From JANNRW01 sp031401815 (lineage in GTDB: Bacteria > Desulfobacterota > Desulfuromonadia > Geobacterales > DSM-12255): a stretch of DNA of 33,989 bases. Below the pieces are notes generated by a model that was not told the DNA's origin, searched no databases, and saw only the letters and a list, made by a program, of their open reading frames with translations. The position numbers and the translations under genes were made by a program. Of this stretch, positions 12,871 through 21,007 are shown one piece after another; within the stretch, counting starts at the first letter, position 1, and the number at the start of each line of letters is the position of its first letter. Location of the stretch: NCBI GenBank assembly GCA_031401815.1, contig JANNRW010000429.1:1-33989 (forward strand), given 5' to 3'.

Positions 12871-14706
12871 TCAGTTTAGCCCTTTGCGGATCTGGTAGAG
12901 ATCTTCAAGGGTCAGGCCGTTCAGTTCGAAATATTCCATCTCCAGCTCTTCTACGTAGAAGCGGTCGAGTCCTGAGTTGTCGAGGAAGTCTTCCCTCAGG
13001 GCGATGTTTTTGTCCGTGATTATCTGGGGGAGGAGATTATGCAGGTAAATGGCCTCTTTCTGGATAGTCAGGATTGTCTCGTTAAAAAGTTCGTCATTAA
13101 GCTCACCCTTGAGCAGTTTTTTTGCCTGGAGCTCTTCTGTAACTTCGCGTTTGAGTGAGCTCTGATCAGCTCTGGTGGCGAACTTGGAGTAGAAATTTCT
13201 TATCCGTTCCCGCACATGCCGCAAAAGCAGTAGAAAGAGCTGTTCATCACGATCTATTGCCTGCAACTGTTCGAGAACCTCCATTGAAGACAGTTCTGTA
13301 TTTTCAAGGCCGTAAATAAGAGTCACAAGCTTTTTCCGGCCATAATTGCCGAGATATTTGTTTTCCAGAATCCCGTCGATAAAAAGAGAGTTGAAGAGGT
13401 TCGGCTTCAATGCGTCAAACTCTTTTTTATTCCCTCTGATGCTCCTTAGCATCTCCTCGCTGATACGTATATTCTCCATGAAAGCAAGCTGGTTGATGAC
13501 CTGGGATGTTGAGTCATAGCGATCCAGATAGGTGATGATGTAGGAGAATTCATCAAGGAGCGAAATGTCAGCGCCGTCCCGGATATTTTCGTCGCACGCC
13601 TTGCTGGCATCCAGCAGTATCTCCTCGAACGCATGGTTGCGGTGTTCAGCGGCTTTTTTCTTTGCCTGGAGTATCTTCAGCATGTCTTCGCGGTCAACCC
13701 GGCTCTCGATCTGTCTTTCACCGAAAAAAAGCCCTTCCAGTATCTGTCTGGTCTCGGAGATATAGCCGCTCTCTTCCATTTCGACCAGTTTGCGATCTTT
13801 TCGAAGAAGCTCATCAAGCGTGTAAAAAAGAGCGCCCGGAATCTTGTTTCTTACTGAAAGGGTTTTAAGGCGGGTCAGCCGGGCGTTTTCAAGGCGGTTT
13901 ATCTCCCCCCTTATGTTGCAGGAGCAGAGGATGTTGCGGTATTCGTCAACTATCCGCCGGTTGTCCGGATGTTTGTACATGACATCAATCCGTATTCTCT
14001 CCTGCTGGTACCGGTCAATTCCATTGGCATTGGCAAGTTCGGTCAAATGAGCAAACTCTTCGTCCGATATTCTCTTGTTTCTCAAGTAGAGCGTCTGGAA
14101 TGCATCATGATACTCTTCATGCCTGTTGTTCACCAGTTTGAAGAGGAAGAGCTGAGTCCCCGGTTCGCCGGTATTGGCGAGCATTTCAGCGATGATGCGG
14201 TTATCATCTCCCTTGCCCACCGCTGTCGAGCGTTTGAGAAATTTCCCGAGCCTTCTGAGGATCAGCTCCTGCTGCTCTTTTACAAATGGCCTGAAAGCAT
14301 CGGTATGGATAAAAAAGAAGTAATTGGTTACTGCATTGCCATCAAAAAAAATCTTTTCGTAAGTAAGGGAGCCATCTGTTCTTTCGCTGAACTTGAGAGA
14401 GCCTGATTTCTGGTCATAATGGGTGCCGTACATGATCAAACGGTTTATTACATCCCCTTTGGCCATGTCTGTAAGAGGCTGATCGACACCGAACATGTAT
14501 TCGCAGAAAGAGCCTCCGTTGCCGAGATGACTGATGCCGTCCGTGCCGATGATGAATTCATTGTTTGCTGAAAAGAACCGGAGCTCACTCTCACTACTCT
14601 GGTCGAGGTTGAAGAAATAGCGCTTGTGTGCGTCGACACCGGCAGCTACGGCATAATACTCAATACGGTTGTCAAGTGATCCGTGAAGGCGGATATCCTT
14701 GTACAT
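12871..14706 (-). CDS. Conserved protein of unknown function (possibly TIGR04442 family)
   Basis: A 611-residue soluble protein (MYKDIRLHGSLDNRIEYYAVAAG...). No catalytic motif, signal peptide or membrane segment is visible. The first about 150 residues look beta-rich with many aromatic residues; the rest is mainly helical and charged. From memory it resembles the uncharacterised family TIGR04442 of Geobacter-type bacteria; this assignment needs a profile search. The stop is TGA at 12871 and the ATG at 14706 is preceded by AGGG. It lies upstream of, and in the same direction as, the GAF/sigma-54 activator, separated by about 235 bases filled with a repeat tract. Confidence 0.8.
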   Translation of the reverse strand: MYKDIRLHGSLDNRIEYYAVAAGVDAHKRYFFNLDQSSESELRFFSANNEFIIGTDGISHLGNGGSFCEYMFGVDQPLTDMAKGDVINRLIMYGTHYDQKSGSLKFSERTDGSLTYEKIFFDGNAVTNYFFFIHTDAFRPFVKEQQELILRRLGKFLKRSTAVGKGDDNRIIAEMLANTGEPGTQLFLFKLVNNRHEEYHDAFQTLYLRNKRISDEEFAHLTELANANGIDRYQQERIRIDVMYKHPDNRRIVDEYRNILCSCNIRGEINRLENARLTRLKTLSVRNKIPGALFYTLDELLRKDRKLVEMEESGYISETRQILEGLFFGERQIESRVDREDMLKILQAKKKAAEHRNHAFEEILLDASKACDENIRDGADISLLDEFSYIITYLDRYDSTSQVINQLAFMENIRISEEMLRSIRGNKKEFDALKPNLFNSLFIDGILENKYLGNYGRKKLVTLIYGLENTELSSMEVLEQLQAIDRDEQLFLLLLRHVRERIRNFYSKFATRADQSSLKREVTEELQAKKLLKGELNDELFNETILTIQKEAIYLHNLLPQIITDKNIALREDFLDNSGLDRFYVEELEMEYFELNGLTLEDLYQIRKGLN

Positions 14707-14787
14707 CGGTTGACCCTGTTATTGAATTTGATGAGAATTTAAGATAGATACCGTACTTTCAGGGTTTCGGCAACCTGAATATGTTGT

Positions 14788-15543
14788 TCATGCTTCAAAA
14801 CAGAGGCCGTCGAATGCAAAACCGATTCCTGGCGGCAGTTCAACTTCTGTGGCATGCAAAACTTCATGTGTCAGATGAGTGAGCAGGGTCTTTTTGGCGC
14901 CAAGCTGTCCAGCAACTTGAACAGCTCCTTTAATATTAAAATGATGCGGGTGATGTGTATAACGAAGTCCGTCAATAATGAGCATCTCCAGCCCGGTCAG
15001 CAGAGGGGTGGAGGTTTCAGGTATACTGCTGCAGTCGGTAAGGTAGGCGACATTTCCGAATCTGAAGCCGGTAACCGGCATACTGCCATGCATGAGCGGT
15101 GCTGGAGTTATTGTGAGGCCGAAAAGGTTGAAAGACGATTCGATAATATAGGGCTCCAGCAGTTTATGATAGCCTGAGCTGGAGAGGCCGGTGAAGATAT
15201 AACTGAATTTGCTGCTTATCTCCTCCATGGTCTCCTTTGAAGCAAAGCAGGGGATAATATTTTTATGAAGAAAGTGAAATCCCCGGAGATCATCTATTCC
15301 ATGAACATGGTCAGCATGTGCATGCGTAAAGAGAACTGCGTCAATTCTCGGGATTTTTTCCCGGATAGCCTGTACCCGAAAGTCGGTAGAGGTATCAATC
15401 AGGATGAATTTCCCATCATGCTCGATCAAGATGGAGGCTCGAGTCCGGTTGTCTTTGGGGTCTTTTGATGAGCATACAGGACAGATACAGCCTACCATCG
15501 GTACTCCGGTGGATGTGCCGCTCCCTAAAATGGTTATTTTCAT
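14788..15543 (-). CDS. MBL-fold metallo-hydrolase, PhnP-like
   Basis: A 251-residue metallo-beta-lactamase-fold protein. The metal motif HAHADH stands at residues 74-79 with supporting His and Asp residues further on (LMHGS, LTDCS, THHPHHFN, LTHLTH). Close to the N terminus are Cys19, Cys21 and Cys24 (GCICPVC) before DNRTRAS, as in PhnP-type phosphodiesterases, where such cysteines hold a structural zinc. It probably hydrolyses a cyclic phosphate or similar phosphodiester; the substrate is unknown and no phn genes are nearby. AAGGA before the ATG at 15543 sets the start; the frame extends to 15618 without a good ribosome binding site. The divergent glycosyltransferase gene is 210 bases away. 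Confidence 0.88.
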   Translation of the reverse strand: MKITILGSGTSTGVPMVGCICPVCSSKDPKDNRTRASILIEHDGKFILIDTSTDFRVQAIREKIPRIDAVLFTHAHADHVHGIDDLRGFHFLHKNIIPCFASKETMEEISSKFSYIFTGLSSSGYHKLLEPYIIESSFNLFGLTITPAPLMHGSMPVTGFRFGNVAYLTDCSSIPETSTPLLTGLEMLIIDGLRYTHHPHHFNIKGAVQVAGQLGAKKTLLTHLTHEVLHATEVELPPGIGFAFDGLCFEA

Positions 15544-15753
15544 GAAGAGTCCTTTTAAGAGGTTAATAGACTGAAGACTGAAGGCTGTATTGAAAACCCG
15601 ATTAGTCAAAACCCACAATATTTATTGACCAGGTTATAATGCAACTTTTTTTTGCCTTCAACCTTCAACCTTTTGCAAGTGAGGTTAGCATGAACTCTCG
15701 TCTTGCTCAACAGGGGAAAGTTGGATAGTATCTCAATTTTGAGAGGGCTCAGC

Positions 15754-16833
15754 ATGAAAGTAGCACTGATAACCCCTTATTACAGGGAAGAGACCCGGGG
15801 GAATGCTGTAACTGTCAGGAGGATTGAGCTCTATCTCCTAAATGAAGGGTGCGCTGTCCGGCACTTTTCTCTTGATGAGATGTCGGCTGAAGAGATTCTC
15901 ACAGGTATAGGAGAGTATGCTCCTGATCTGCTGCATGCCTTTCATGGACTGCACTGTGGAAGATTGGCACGGCACGCTTCGGAGCTGTTCAATGTGCCCT
16001 ATTTGATAACCCTTACCGGAACTGATATTTATGGTGAGTTTTGCGTCGGGAGCAGCGATCAGCTTGCCGGGGTGCTTGCCAATGCTTCGCTGATAACAGT
16101 CTTTCATGAACTCATAAAGGAGAGATTGACGTTATTGTCCCCTTTACTGGAAGGAAGGTGTAAAGTTGTGTCACAGGCGGTCTGTCTCCCTGAAGAGAGT
16201 AACTCCATCAGGCAAAATGATGAAGAGTTCACTTTTTTCCTGCCGGGGGGGATAAGGGGGGTCAAAAACCCTCTGTTTGCGCTTGCCCCTCTTGCGCGTC
16301 TGTATGAAGAATATCCCCGGTTCCGGCTTAAACTGGTTGGACGAATACTTGAGCCTGACTGTGGCAAAGCGCTTGTTGCAGCAATTGACAAATACCCTTT
16401 TGCTCTCTGGTTGGGAGAGGTTCCCCGGAGCCAGATGACATCGCTTTATCTTGACTCTTCAGTGGTGCTGAATACGTCCCTCTCGGAAGGGGGGATGGCG
16501 AACTCTCTTCTTGAGGCCATGGCTTGCGGGGTAGCAGTGCTTACTGCTGATATTGAAGGGAACAGGTCTCTGGTGAAAGATGGCATAAACGGACTGACTT
16601 ATAGTGATGAGGCAGACTTTATCGCCAGAGCTAAAGAGCTGTTGCTGGACTCTTCTCTCAGGAAAAGGCTATCTGATGCAGGGAAAGAGTATGTCAGGGA
16701 ACACTGTTCGCCGGTCGTTGAAGCAAGGAGATATCTGGAGTTGTACAAGCTGATTCCAAAGGAACATACCAGAGAGGAGAAGCAACAAAATGCCCATGGA
16801 GCTCAGCTTCAAAGAGAAGAACCCAGGTATTGA
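15754..16833 (+). CDS. Glycosyltransferase family 4-type (GT-B fold) protein
   Basis: A 359-residue GT-B glycosyltransferase. The N-terminal domain starts MKVALITPYYREETRGNAVTV and the C-terminal domain contains the nucleotide-sugar motif EGGMANSLLEAMACGVAVL with the usual E-x7-E spacing. It probably transfers a sugar from a nucleotide donor to a lipid, glycan or small acceptor on the cytoplasmic side; donor and acceptor cannot be told. GAGAGGG precedes the ATG at 15754, whereas the longer frame from 15703 has none. Its last 44 bases overlap the start of the LOG-family gene in another frame, indicating one operon. Confidence 0.86.
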   Translation: MKVALITPYYREETRGNAVTVRRIELYLLNEGCAVRHFSLDEMSAEEILTGIGEYAPDLLHAFHGLHCGRLARHASELFNVPYLITLTGTDIYGEFCVGSSDQLAGVLANASLITVFHELIKERLTLLSPLLEGRCKVVSQAVCLPEESNSIRQNDEEFTFFLPGGIRGVKNPLFALAPLARLYEEYPRFRLKLVGRILEPDCGKALVAAIDKYPFALWLGEVPRSQMTSLYLDSSVVLNTSLSEGGMANSLLEAMACGVAVLTADIEGNRSLVKDGINGLTYSDEADFIARAKELLLDSSLRKRLSDAGKEYVREHCSPVVEARRYLELYKLIPKEHTREEKQQNAHGAQLQREEPRY

Positions 16834-17824
16834 CCAGCAGATAGCAGAGCTGATCAATACTGTTGGTGGTGTCTATTACCCCTCTTATGTCAGAGAGATG
16901 ATAATTGCCGCATTAAAAGCCGGACAGGAGACCTCATATCTTGCAGACATGAGACTTCTCAGCAACACCATGAAAGAGATGAGATATACCAACAAGGTAT
17001 TTGCACCGTATCGTGACAGGAAAAAGGTTACTATCTTCGGTTCAGCCAGGACTGAACCGGAGGATGCAATCTATCAGATCTGTGTAGAATTCAGCAGGCG
17101 CCTGGCAGAGCGTGGCTACATGATCATTACCGGTGGTGGAGCCGGTATTATGCAGGCAGGAAATGAGGGTGCCGGGAGTGAAAACTCCTTTGCAGTCAAT
17201 ATCTCCCTGCCGTTTGAGCAGTCACCGAATCTGGTGATGGCCAACACCCCCAGACTGATTACCTACAAATACTTCTTCAACAGAAAAGTTGCATTTGTGA
17301 AAGAGGCGGATGCTGTTGCTGTTTTTCCCGGTGGGTTTGGCACTCTGGATGAAGCTATGGAGGTTTTCACCCTTATCCAGACCGGTAAAACAACTCCAAA
17401 ACCGCTCCTTTTGATTGATGACGCAACTGGCTATTGGGAAGGGTGGCTTGAATTCATCAAGGCAAAGCTCCTTGGCAGAGGGCTGATCTCGGCGGACGAT
17501 TTTTCCATATTTACGATCACCCGCGATGTTGATGAGGCGTTGCAGGTTATTGAAGATTTCTACAGCAATTATCACTCGCACCGTTTTGTTGGTGGCAAGC
17601 TGGTCATAAGGATGAACAGGAGTTTGACTGATGAACAGCTTGCTTCTCTGGAAGCAGAATTTCCCGAAATAATCACAGAAGGGAGTTCGATCAAAAGGAC
17701 TGAACCTCTGGCCGTAGAGTCAGATGAACCGGAAACACTCCATCTGCCACGACTTCTGCTTGATTTTGATCATCATCATTATGGGCTCCTGATTGCTTTT
17801 ATCAGGCAGTTGAATCTTTTTTGA
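16790..17824 (+). CDS. LOG family (TIGR00730-type) Rossmann-fold protein with long C-terminal extension
   Basis: A 344-residue protein with the lysine-decarboxylase-like/LOG core: VTIFGSARTEP at about 80-90, MIITGGGAGIMQAGNEGA at about 111-128, and PGGFGTLDE at 180-188. Members of this family with characterised function are phosphoribohydrolases that release cytokinin-type or nucleotide bases from monophosphates. This protein has about 70 extra residues at the N terminus and about 100 at the C terminus beyond the usual core of about 200. The last part (SEEPETLHL region and DFDHHHYGLL) is not recognised. GAGGAG precedes the ATG at 16790. The 44-base overlap with the glycosyltransferase suggests translational coupling. 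Confidence 0.88.
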   Translation: MPMELSFKEKNPGIDQQIAELINTVGGVYYPSYVREMIIAALKAGQETSYLADMRLLSNTMKEMRYTNKVFAPYRDRKKVTIFGSARTEPEDAIYQICVEFSRRLAERGYMIITGGGAGIMQAGNEGAGSENSFAVNISLPFEQSPNLVMANTPRLITYKYFFNRKVAFVKEADAVAVFPGGFGTLDEAMEVFTLIQTGKTTPKPLLLIDDATGYWEGWLEFIKAKLLGRGLISADDFSIFTITRDVDEALQVIEDFYSNYHSHRFVGGKLVIRMNRSLTDEQLASLEAEFPEIITEGSSIKRTEPLAVESDEPETLHLPRLLLDFDHHHYGLLIAFIRQLNLF

Positions 17825-18007
17825 AACAGGCTATTCCTGCCATGCTTCGTTGCCCTGGTTCAATTTCTCTAACCCATTGACAATGAGGAAACCAGTGGTA
17901 TTTCCTTATCCTGTCCTTTAACTTTGGGGAATGATTTATACCAGAATAGATTTTGATCTCTTCATGTTCTTCTTGCCTTCGTGTGATAACAGCTTCTCAG
18001 ATTGAAT

Positions 18008-18424
18008 CTAGGCCGACAGGGTGTCGAGGAAATCCGCTACTGTCTGTATAAACATGCCGCCGCACAGCTCCGGTCGGTTCATCAGCGGGCCGAAATGCTT
18101 GATGTCACCGGTTAACAGGTGTGTCGCACGGCAGTAAACGGCAGCAGCAAAAATCGGCGCATCTTTGGCAGGCAAAATGTCGGGATATTCGGCAGACGGG
18201 TAGATGACCGGAACTACAGTAATGCTCTCCAGCAAGCGGCTTAAGACAGGTACACATTCCGGATATTTTGATCCAATATTTCGCTCTGCTTCTTCACGGG
18301 CATAGGCGCTGGTGAACAGCTTGAACCCCGCCGCAGCTGAAAGCTCAACCACAAAAGACGCTTTGCCGCCGGGATTGTGTGCAGCAGTAAAGAGCACATT
18401 GGCATCAAGAAATACGTGTTTCAT
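18008..18424 (-). CDS. PIN-domain toxin (VapC-like) of an AbrB-type module
   Basis: A 138-residue PIN-domain protein. Conserved acidic residues are Asp7 (VFLDANVLF), Glu44/Glu45 (YAREEAERN), Asp88 (LPAKDAPIFAAA) and Asp107 (LLTGDIKHF). Its ATG overlaps the stop of the upstream MazE/AbrB-type antitoxin gene in ATGA (18421-18424). It is expected to be a Mg-dependent RNase held inactive by that antitoxin. RNA target is unknown. Confidence 0.88.
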   Translation of the reverse strand: MKHVFLDANVLFTAAHNPGGKASFVVELSAAAGFKLFTSAYAREEAERNIGSKYPECVPVLSRLLESITVVPVIYPSAEYPDILPAKDAPIFAAAVYCRATHLLTGDIKHFGPLMNRPELCGGMFIQTVADFLDTLSA

Positions 18425-18669
18425 TGTGCCGACAAACGCTTGAGAATGGCTGCTCTCTGACCTTCATCCAGTGTATCTTCGACATCCCATTCGGCAATCT
18501 GGTTGTCGGCATACATCTCGATCTCAAGCACGGCAGCTGGTTTGATGACAAGTTGGTTGTCACGTTCTTCCATTATGACGGCTCCGCCGCGCAACAAGCC
18601 GAAGCGCTTGCGCAGTCCGGCAGGAAGCGTGAGTTGACCGCGATTTGATACAAGAAGAGTTTGTTGCAT
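18421..18669 (-). CDS. AbrB/MazE-type antitoxin
   Basis: An 82-residue protein with an N-terminal SpoVT/AbrB swapped-hairpin DNA-binding domain (LLVSNRGQLTLPAGLRKRFGL) and an acidic C-terminal tail for toxin binding. GGAGGTG precedes the ATG at 18669. It is the first gene of the module and would bind the shared divergent promoter region to autoregulate, as is usual for such antitoxins. Confidence 0.87.
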   Translation of the reverse strand: MQQTLLVSNRGQLTLPAGLRKRFGLLRGGAVIMEERDNQLVIKPAAVLEIEMYADNQIAEWDVEDTLDEGQRAAILKRLSAQ

Positions 18670-18896
18670 GGCGCACCTCCAATTTGCAGAATATCTGAAA
18701 TTCAGTAATTCGTCAATCCGTTTTACTGATTGCTATTAATATGGATTTATCCGCACCGTTGTTTGCTAAAATCGTTCTGATTGAGTAGTTTGGGGGTAAT
18801 TCGGGGGACATAATACCGATTATTTGCCCTGTCGGGCATCAACGCTTGCTTGCATTTGTATGAAAAATGCAGTAGTTTTAAGTCGGGAGGTGGGCC
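18670..18896. promoter_or_regulatory. Divergent control region between two toxin-antitoxin modules
   Basis: These 227 bases separate the starts of two antitoxin genes on opposite strands, so both promoters and operators should lie here. A short hairpin (TGCCC 18825-18829, GGGCA 18834-18838) and a stretch reading TTCGGGGGACATAATACC (18800-18817), which I associate from memory with ends of decayed REP/IS200-like elements, are also present. Otherwise I see no gene. Confidence 0.5.
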
Positions 18897-19145
18897 ATGC
18901 CATCATTACAGGTTCGTGAACTGCCGGAACATATTTATCGATCTCTTTGCCATGAGGCCGAAGTATCCCACCGTTCAATTGCCCAGCAGGCGGTTGCGAT
19001 TCTGGCAAAAGGGCTGAATCTTGATCTTGCGCCGAAGATGAGACGAAAGGCTTTGCTATCGGTAATCCGTGAGGAAGCAGGCCATAAGGATACAAGTGGA
19101 TTAGAGGATCCAGCGCAGTTGATTCGCGAGGATCGCGACCGATGA
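18897..19145 (+). CDS. FitA/Arc-type ribbon-helix-helix antitoxin
   Basis: An 82-residue protein starting MPSLQVRELPEHIYRSLCHE. This beta strand plus helices (SHRSIAQQAVAILAKGL) is the ribbon-helix-helix fold of FitA-type antitoxins. The C-terminal half is charged and would bind the PIN toxin. GGAGGTG precedes the ATG at 18897. Its stop overlaps the start of the PIN gene (19142-19145, ATGA). Confidence 0.88.
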   Translation: MPSLQVRELPEHIYRSLCHEAEVSHRSIAQQAVAILAKGLNLDLAPKMRRKALLSVIREEAGHKDTSGLEDPAQLIREDRDR

Positions 19146-19552
19146 ATGTTGTCATTGACGCCAGCGCCGCCATCGGAGTTGTGCTTGCCATGCCCGGCTC
19201 GGATACTTTTTCGACAATTCTGGAACAGGCAGACATGGTGTCCGCCCCTGATCTGTATATAGTCGAAATCAGCAACGCCCTCTGGAGATACCGAAAGTCA
19301 GACCTTCTCCCAATGGCACATTGCGAGCGGGCGCTTGCTCAGGCTGTGGCGCTGCCGGATCGTTTTGAACCTGGTGGCGCGCTTTACCTTGAAGCTTTTA
19401 CCCTTGCCTGCCGTCATCTGCACCCCGTGTACGACGCGATGTATCTGGTTCTTGCGCGTAGAAACAGTTCAATCATCCTGACAATGGATCATCGTCTTGC
19501 TGCTCTTGCCGAAAAACTTGGAATCGAGGTTGTTACCTCTACGAAGAGCTGA
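19142..19552 (+). CDS. PIN-domain toxin (VapC/FitB-like)
   Basis: A 136-residue PIN-domain protein with the acidic site Asp6 (VVIDASAAI), Glu42 (YIVEISNALWRYR), Asp98 (PVYDAMYLVLAR) and Asp116 (LTMDHRLAA). It is paired with the ribbon-helix-helix antitoxin in the preceding overlapping gene. RNase activity on tRNA or mRNA is the family expectation; the target is unknown. Confidence 0.9.
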   Translation: MNVVIDASAAIGVVLAMPGSDTFSTILEQADMVSAPDLYIVEISNALWRYRKSDLLPMAHCERALAQAVALPDRFEPGGALYLEAFTLACRHLHPVYDAMYLVLARRNSSIILTMDHRLAALAEKLGIEVVTSTKS

Positions 19553-19582
19553 CGCGAATAAACTCAAGGAGAGGAGAAAGAT

Positions 19583-19792
19583 ATGGAGCTGAAAAACAGG
19601 ATCTGGATGACAGGGAGTCTTGACTGGTATGCTCTTGTGGGGGGTGTGGAGACCTGGCTTGGCAAGCGTGAGGTGCCGATCCCTCTGGAAGAGGGGGATG
19701 CCTGGATAAACCGGATCGGGGATTCGTTCAGGGTTGAAAATGGGGAGATTATACTGGTCGGCAGAGTTGATCCACCAGAGATTACCTGGTAA
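19583..19792 (+). CDS. Small conserved-looking protein of unknown function
   Basis: A 69-residue ORF (MELKNRIWMTGSLDWYALVGG...) with GGAGAGGAG about 8 bases before the ATG, so translation is likely. It is rich in Trp and acidic residues, with no signal peptide, membrane segment or known motif. It follows the PIN toxin gene by 30 bases and could be co-transcribed with it, but it does not resemble an antitoxin. A large inverted repeat begins just after its stop. Confidence 0.65.
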   Translation: MELKNRIWMTGSLDWYALVGGVETWLGKREVPIPLEEGDAWINRIGDSFRVENGEIILVGRVDPPEITW

Positions 19793-19796
19793 TTCC

Positions 19797-19918
19797 GTTC
19801 CGCATTCAAGCGGCACCTTCGTTGACATCGTCGTCAGCTCCTTAGGCGTACTTATAATGTACGTCTGCGTCGCTTCCTCCTAGCCGCCTTGGTGTCATCT
19901 TGAATGCAAAACGGAATA
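19797..19918. repeat. Large imperfect inverted repeat
   Basis: The outer arms, beginning CCGTTCCGCATTCAAG (19798-19813) and the inverse CTTGAATGCAAAACGG (19900-19915), pair with two mismatches, continuing into GGCACC/GGTGTC. In the centre GGCGTAC and GTACGTC form a second hairpin around TTATAAT. The element lies between the 69-aa ORF and the Rrf2 promoter. Similar long palindromic units are, from memory, common between genes in Geobacter-type genomes. It may act as a terminator or structural element. Confidence 0.7.
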
Positions 19919-19935
19919 TGATCTCCTTATAATTC

Positions 19936-19964
19936 TTGACAAAAATGGTTGTTGAATGTACAAA
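19936..19964 (+). promoter_or_regulatory. Putative promoter of the Rrf2 regulator gene
   Basis: TTGACA (19936-19941), a 17-base spacer, then TACAAA (19959-19964). The dyad-like CTCGATTGCTTAGTCAGG immediately downstream is faintly like an IscR/Rrf2-type operator, so autoregulation is possible. Confidence 0.6.
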
Positions 19965-19991
19965 CTCGATTGCTTAGTCAGGAGGTGAGTT

Positions 19992-20456
19992 ATGCGTCTT
20001 TCTACAAAAAGCAGGTACGGCCTCAGGGCGATGTTTGATATTGCCTACAACAGCGGTTGCAACCCCACCCAGATACAGGATATCTCAAGGCGACAGCAGA
20101 TTTCCCAGCGGTATCTTGAACAGATTTTTCAATCGCTCAAGAAGGGGGGGCTGCTGACAAGCAAGCGGGGGCCGCAAGGTGGGTACATGCTTGCCAGGAA
20201 GCCTGAAGATATAAGAGTCGATCAGATAATACGATCCACAGAAGGGGATCTGTTGCTGGTTGAATGTAAGGAAAAAGGGCGCGGCAAGAAAACCTGCGAG
20301 TTCGATGAAGCCTGTGTAACCCAGTCTGTATGGCAGGAGGCCGCCGGTATACTTGACAGCTACTTTGCAACTCTTTCTCTTAAGGATCTCTGCTTGCGTG
20401 GGGAAGCGATGGGGGTCAAAAAGGAGCAGCACGAGCGGATCATGTATCATATATGA
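19992..20456 (+). CDS. Rrf2 family transcriptional regulator (IscR-like, probable Fe-S sensor)
   Basis: A 154-residue protein with the Rrf2 winged helix (MRLSTKSRYGLRAMFDIAYN, then ISQRYLEQIFQSLKKGGLL and KRGPQGGYMLAR). Three cysteines suitable for an iron-sulfur cluster stand at 92, 102 and 108, spaced C-x9-C-x5-C; IscR itself has a shorter first gap. It probably senses Fe-S, redox or nitric oxide status. AGGAGGTGAG precedes the ATG and a sigma-70-type promoter lies upstream. No isc or suf gene follows it; the next gene is convergent hsp20, 22 bases away. Confidence 0.92.
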   Translation: MRLSTKSRYGLRAMFDIAYNSGCNPTQIQDISRRQQISQRYLEQIFQSLKKGGLLTSKRGPQGGYMLARKPEDIRVDQIIRSTEGDLLLVECKEKGRGKKTCEFDEACVTQSVWQEAAGILDSYFATLSLKDLCLRGEAMGVKKEQHERIMYHI

Positions 20457-20478
20457 AGGATCAGTCCCTTCTCCATCA

Positions 20479-20922
20479 TCATTTTACCTCAATCGTTATC
20501 TGTTTTTGTGTGCTCTCTTTCTTTTTCGGGAGTGTGATGGTAAGTACCCCCTTGTCGCAACTGGCCTGAATATTCTCCCTGTCAATAGAGTGCGGGAGTG
20601 AAAAACTTCGCTGGAACTGACCGAAAGAGCGCTCTACACGGTAGTAATTCTCTTTCCTGATGTCTGATGAATGTTTTCGCTCACCTTTTATTGTCAGGGT
20701 ATTATCTTCAATTCGCACATCAATATCCTTTTGATCTACATCCGGAATTTCCGCCTTGATTACAAGCGATATTTCATCTTCGTAGATATCAACCGGCGGC
20801 TGCCAGATCCCCTCCTTCAGATCCTCGCCAAACTCGCTGTTCCATGCCATATCCATCATCCTGTTCATCTGATCCTGCATTGTCCTTAACTCCCGGAACG
20901 GGTTGTATTTGACTATGGCCAT
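20479..20922 (-). CDS. Small heat-shock protein, Hsp20/alpha-crystallin family
   Basis: A 147-residue protein with an N-terminal arm (MAIVKYNPFRELRTMQDQMN), a complete alpha-crystallin domain (WQPPVDIYEDEISLVIKAEI through SFSLPHSIDRENIQA) and a C-terminal GVLTITLPK strand followed by an IxIxV-type tail (QITIEVK). It holds unfolded proteins in an ATP-independent way. AAGGAGA precedes the ATG at 20922. No CIRCE-type repeat was recognised. It converges with the Rrf2 gene. Confidence 0.94.
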   Translation of the reverse strand: MAIVKYNPFRELRTMQDQMNRMMDMAWNSEFGEDLKEGIWQPPVDIYEDEISLVIKAEIPDVDQKDIDVRIEDNTLTIKGERKHSSDIRKENYYRVERSFGQFQRSFSLPHSIDRENIQASCDKGVLTITLPKKKESTQKQITIEVK

Positions 20923-21007
20923 GACTTTTCTCCTTGAAAAGAGATGAATCTACATCAATGAGTATAAGTAATGTTTTGTTCAAAATCAAGCGTGGCAGGC
21001 AGAAGGC

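Noticed and set aside
13969..14406. 145-codon plus-strand frame inside the 611-aa orphan gene
   Set aside because: Antisense shadow of a long, continuous minus-strand gene, without ribosome binding site or motif.
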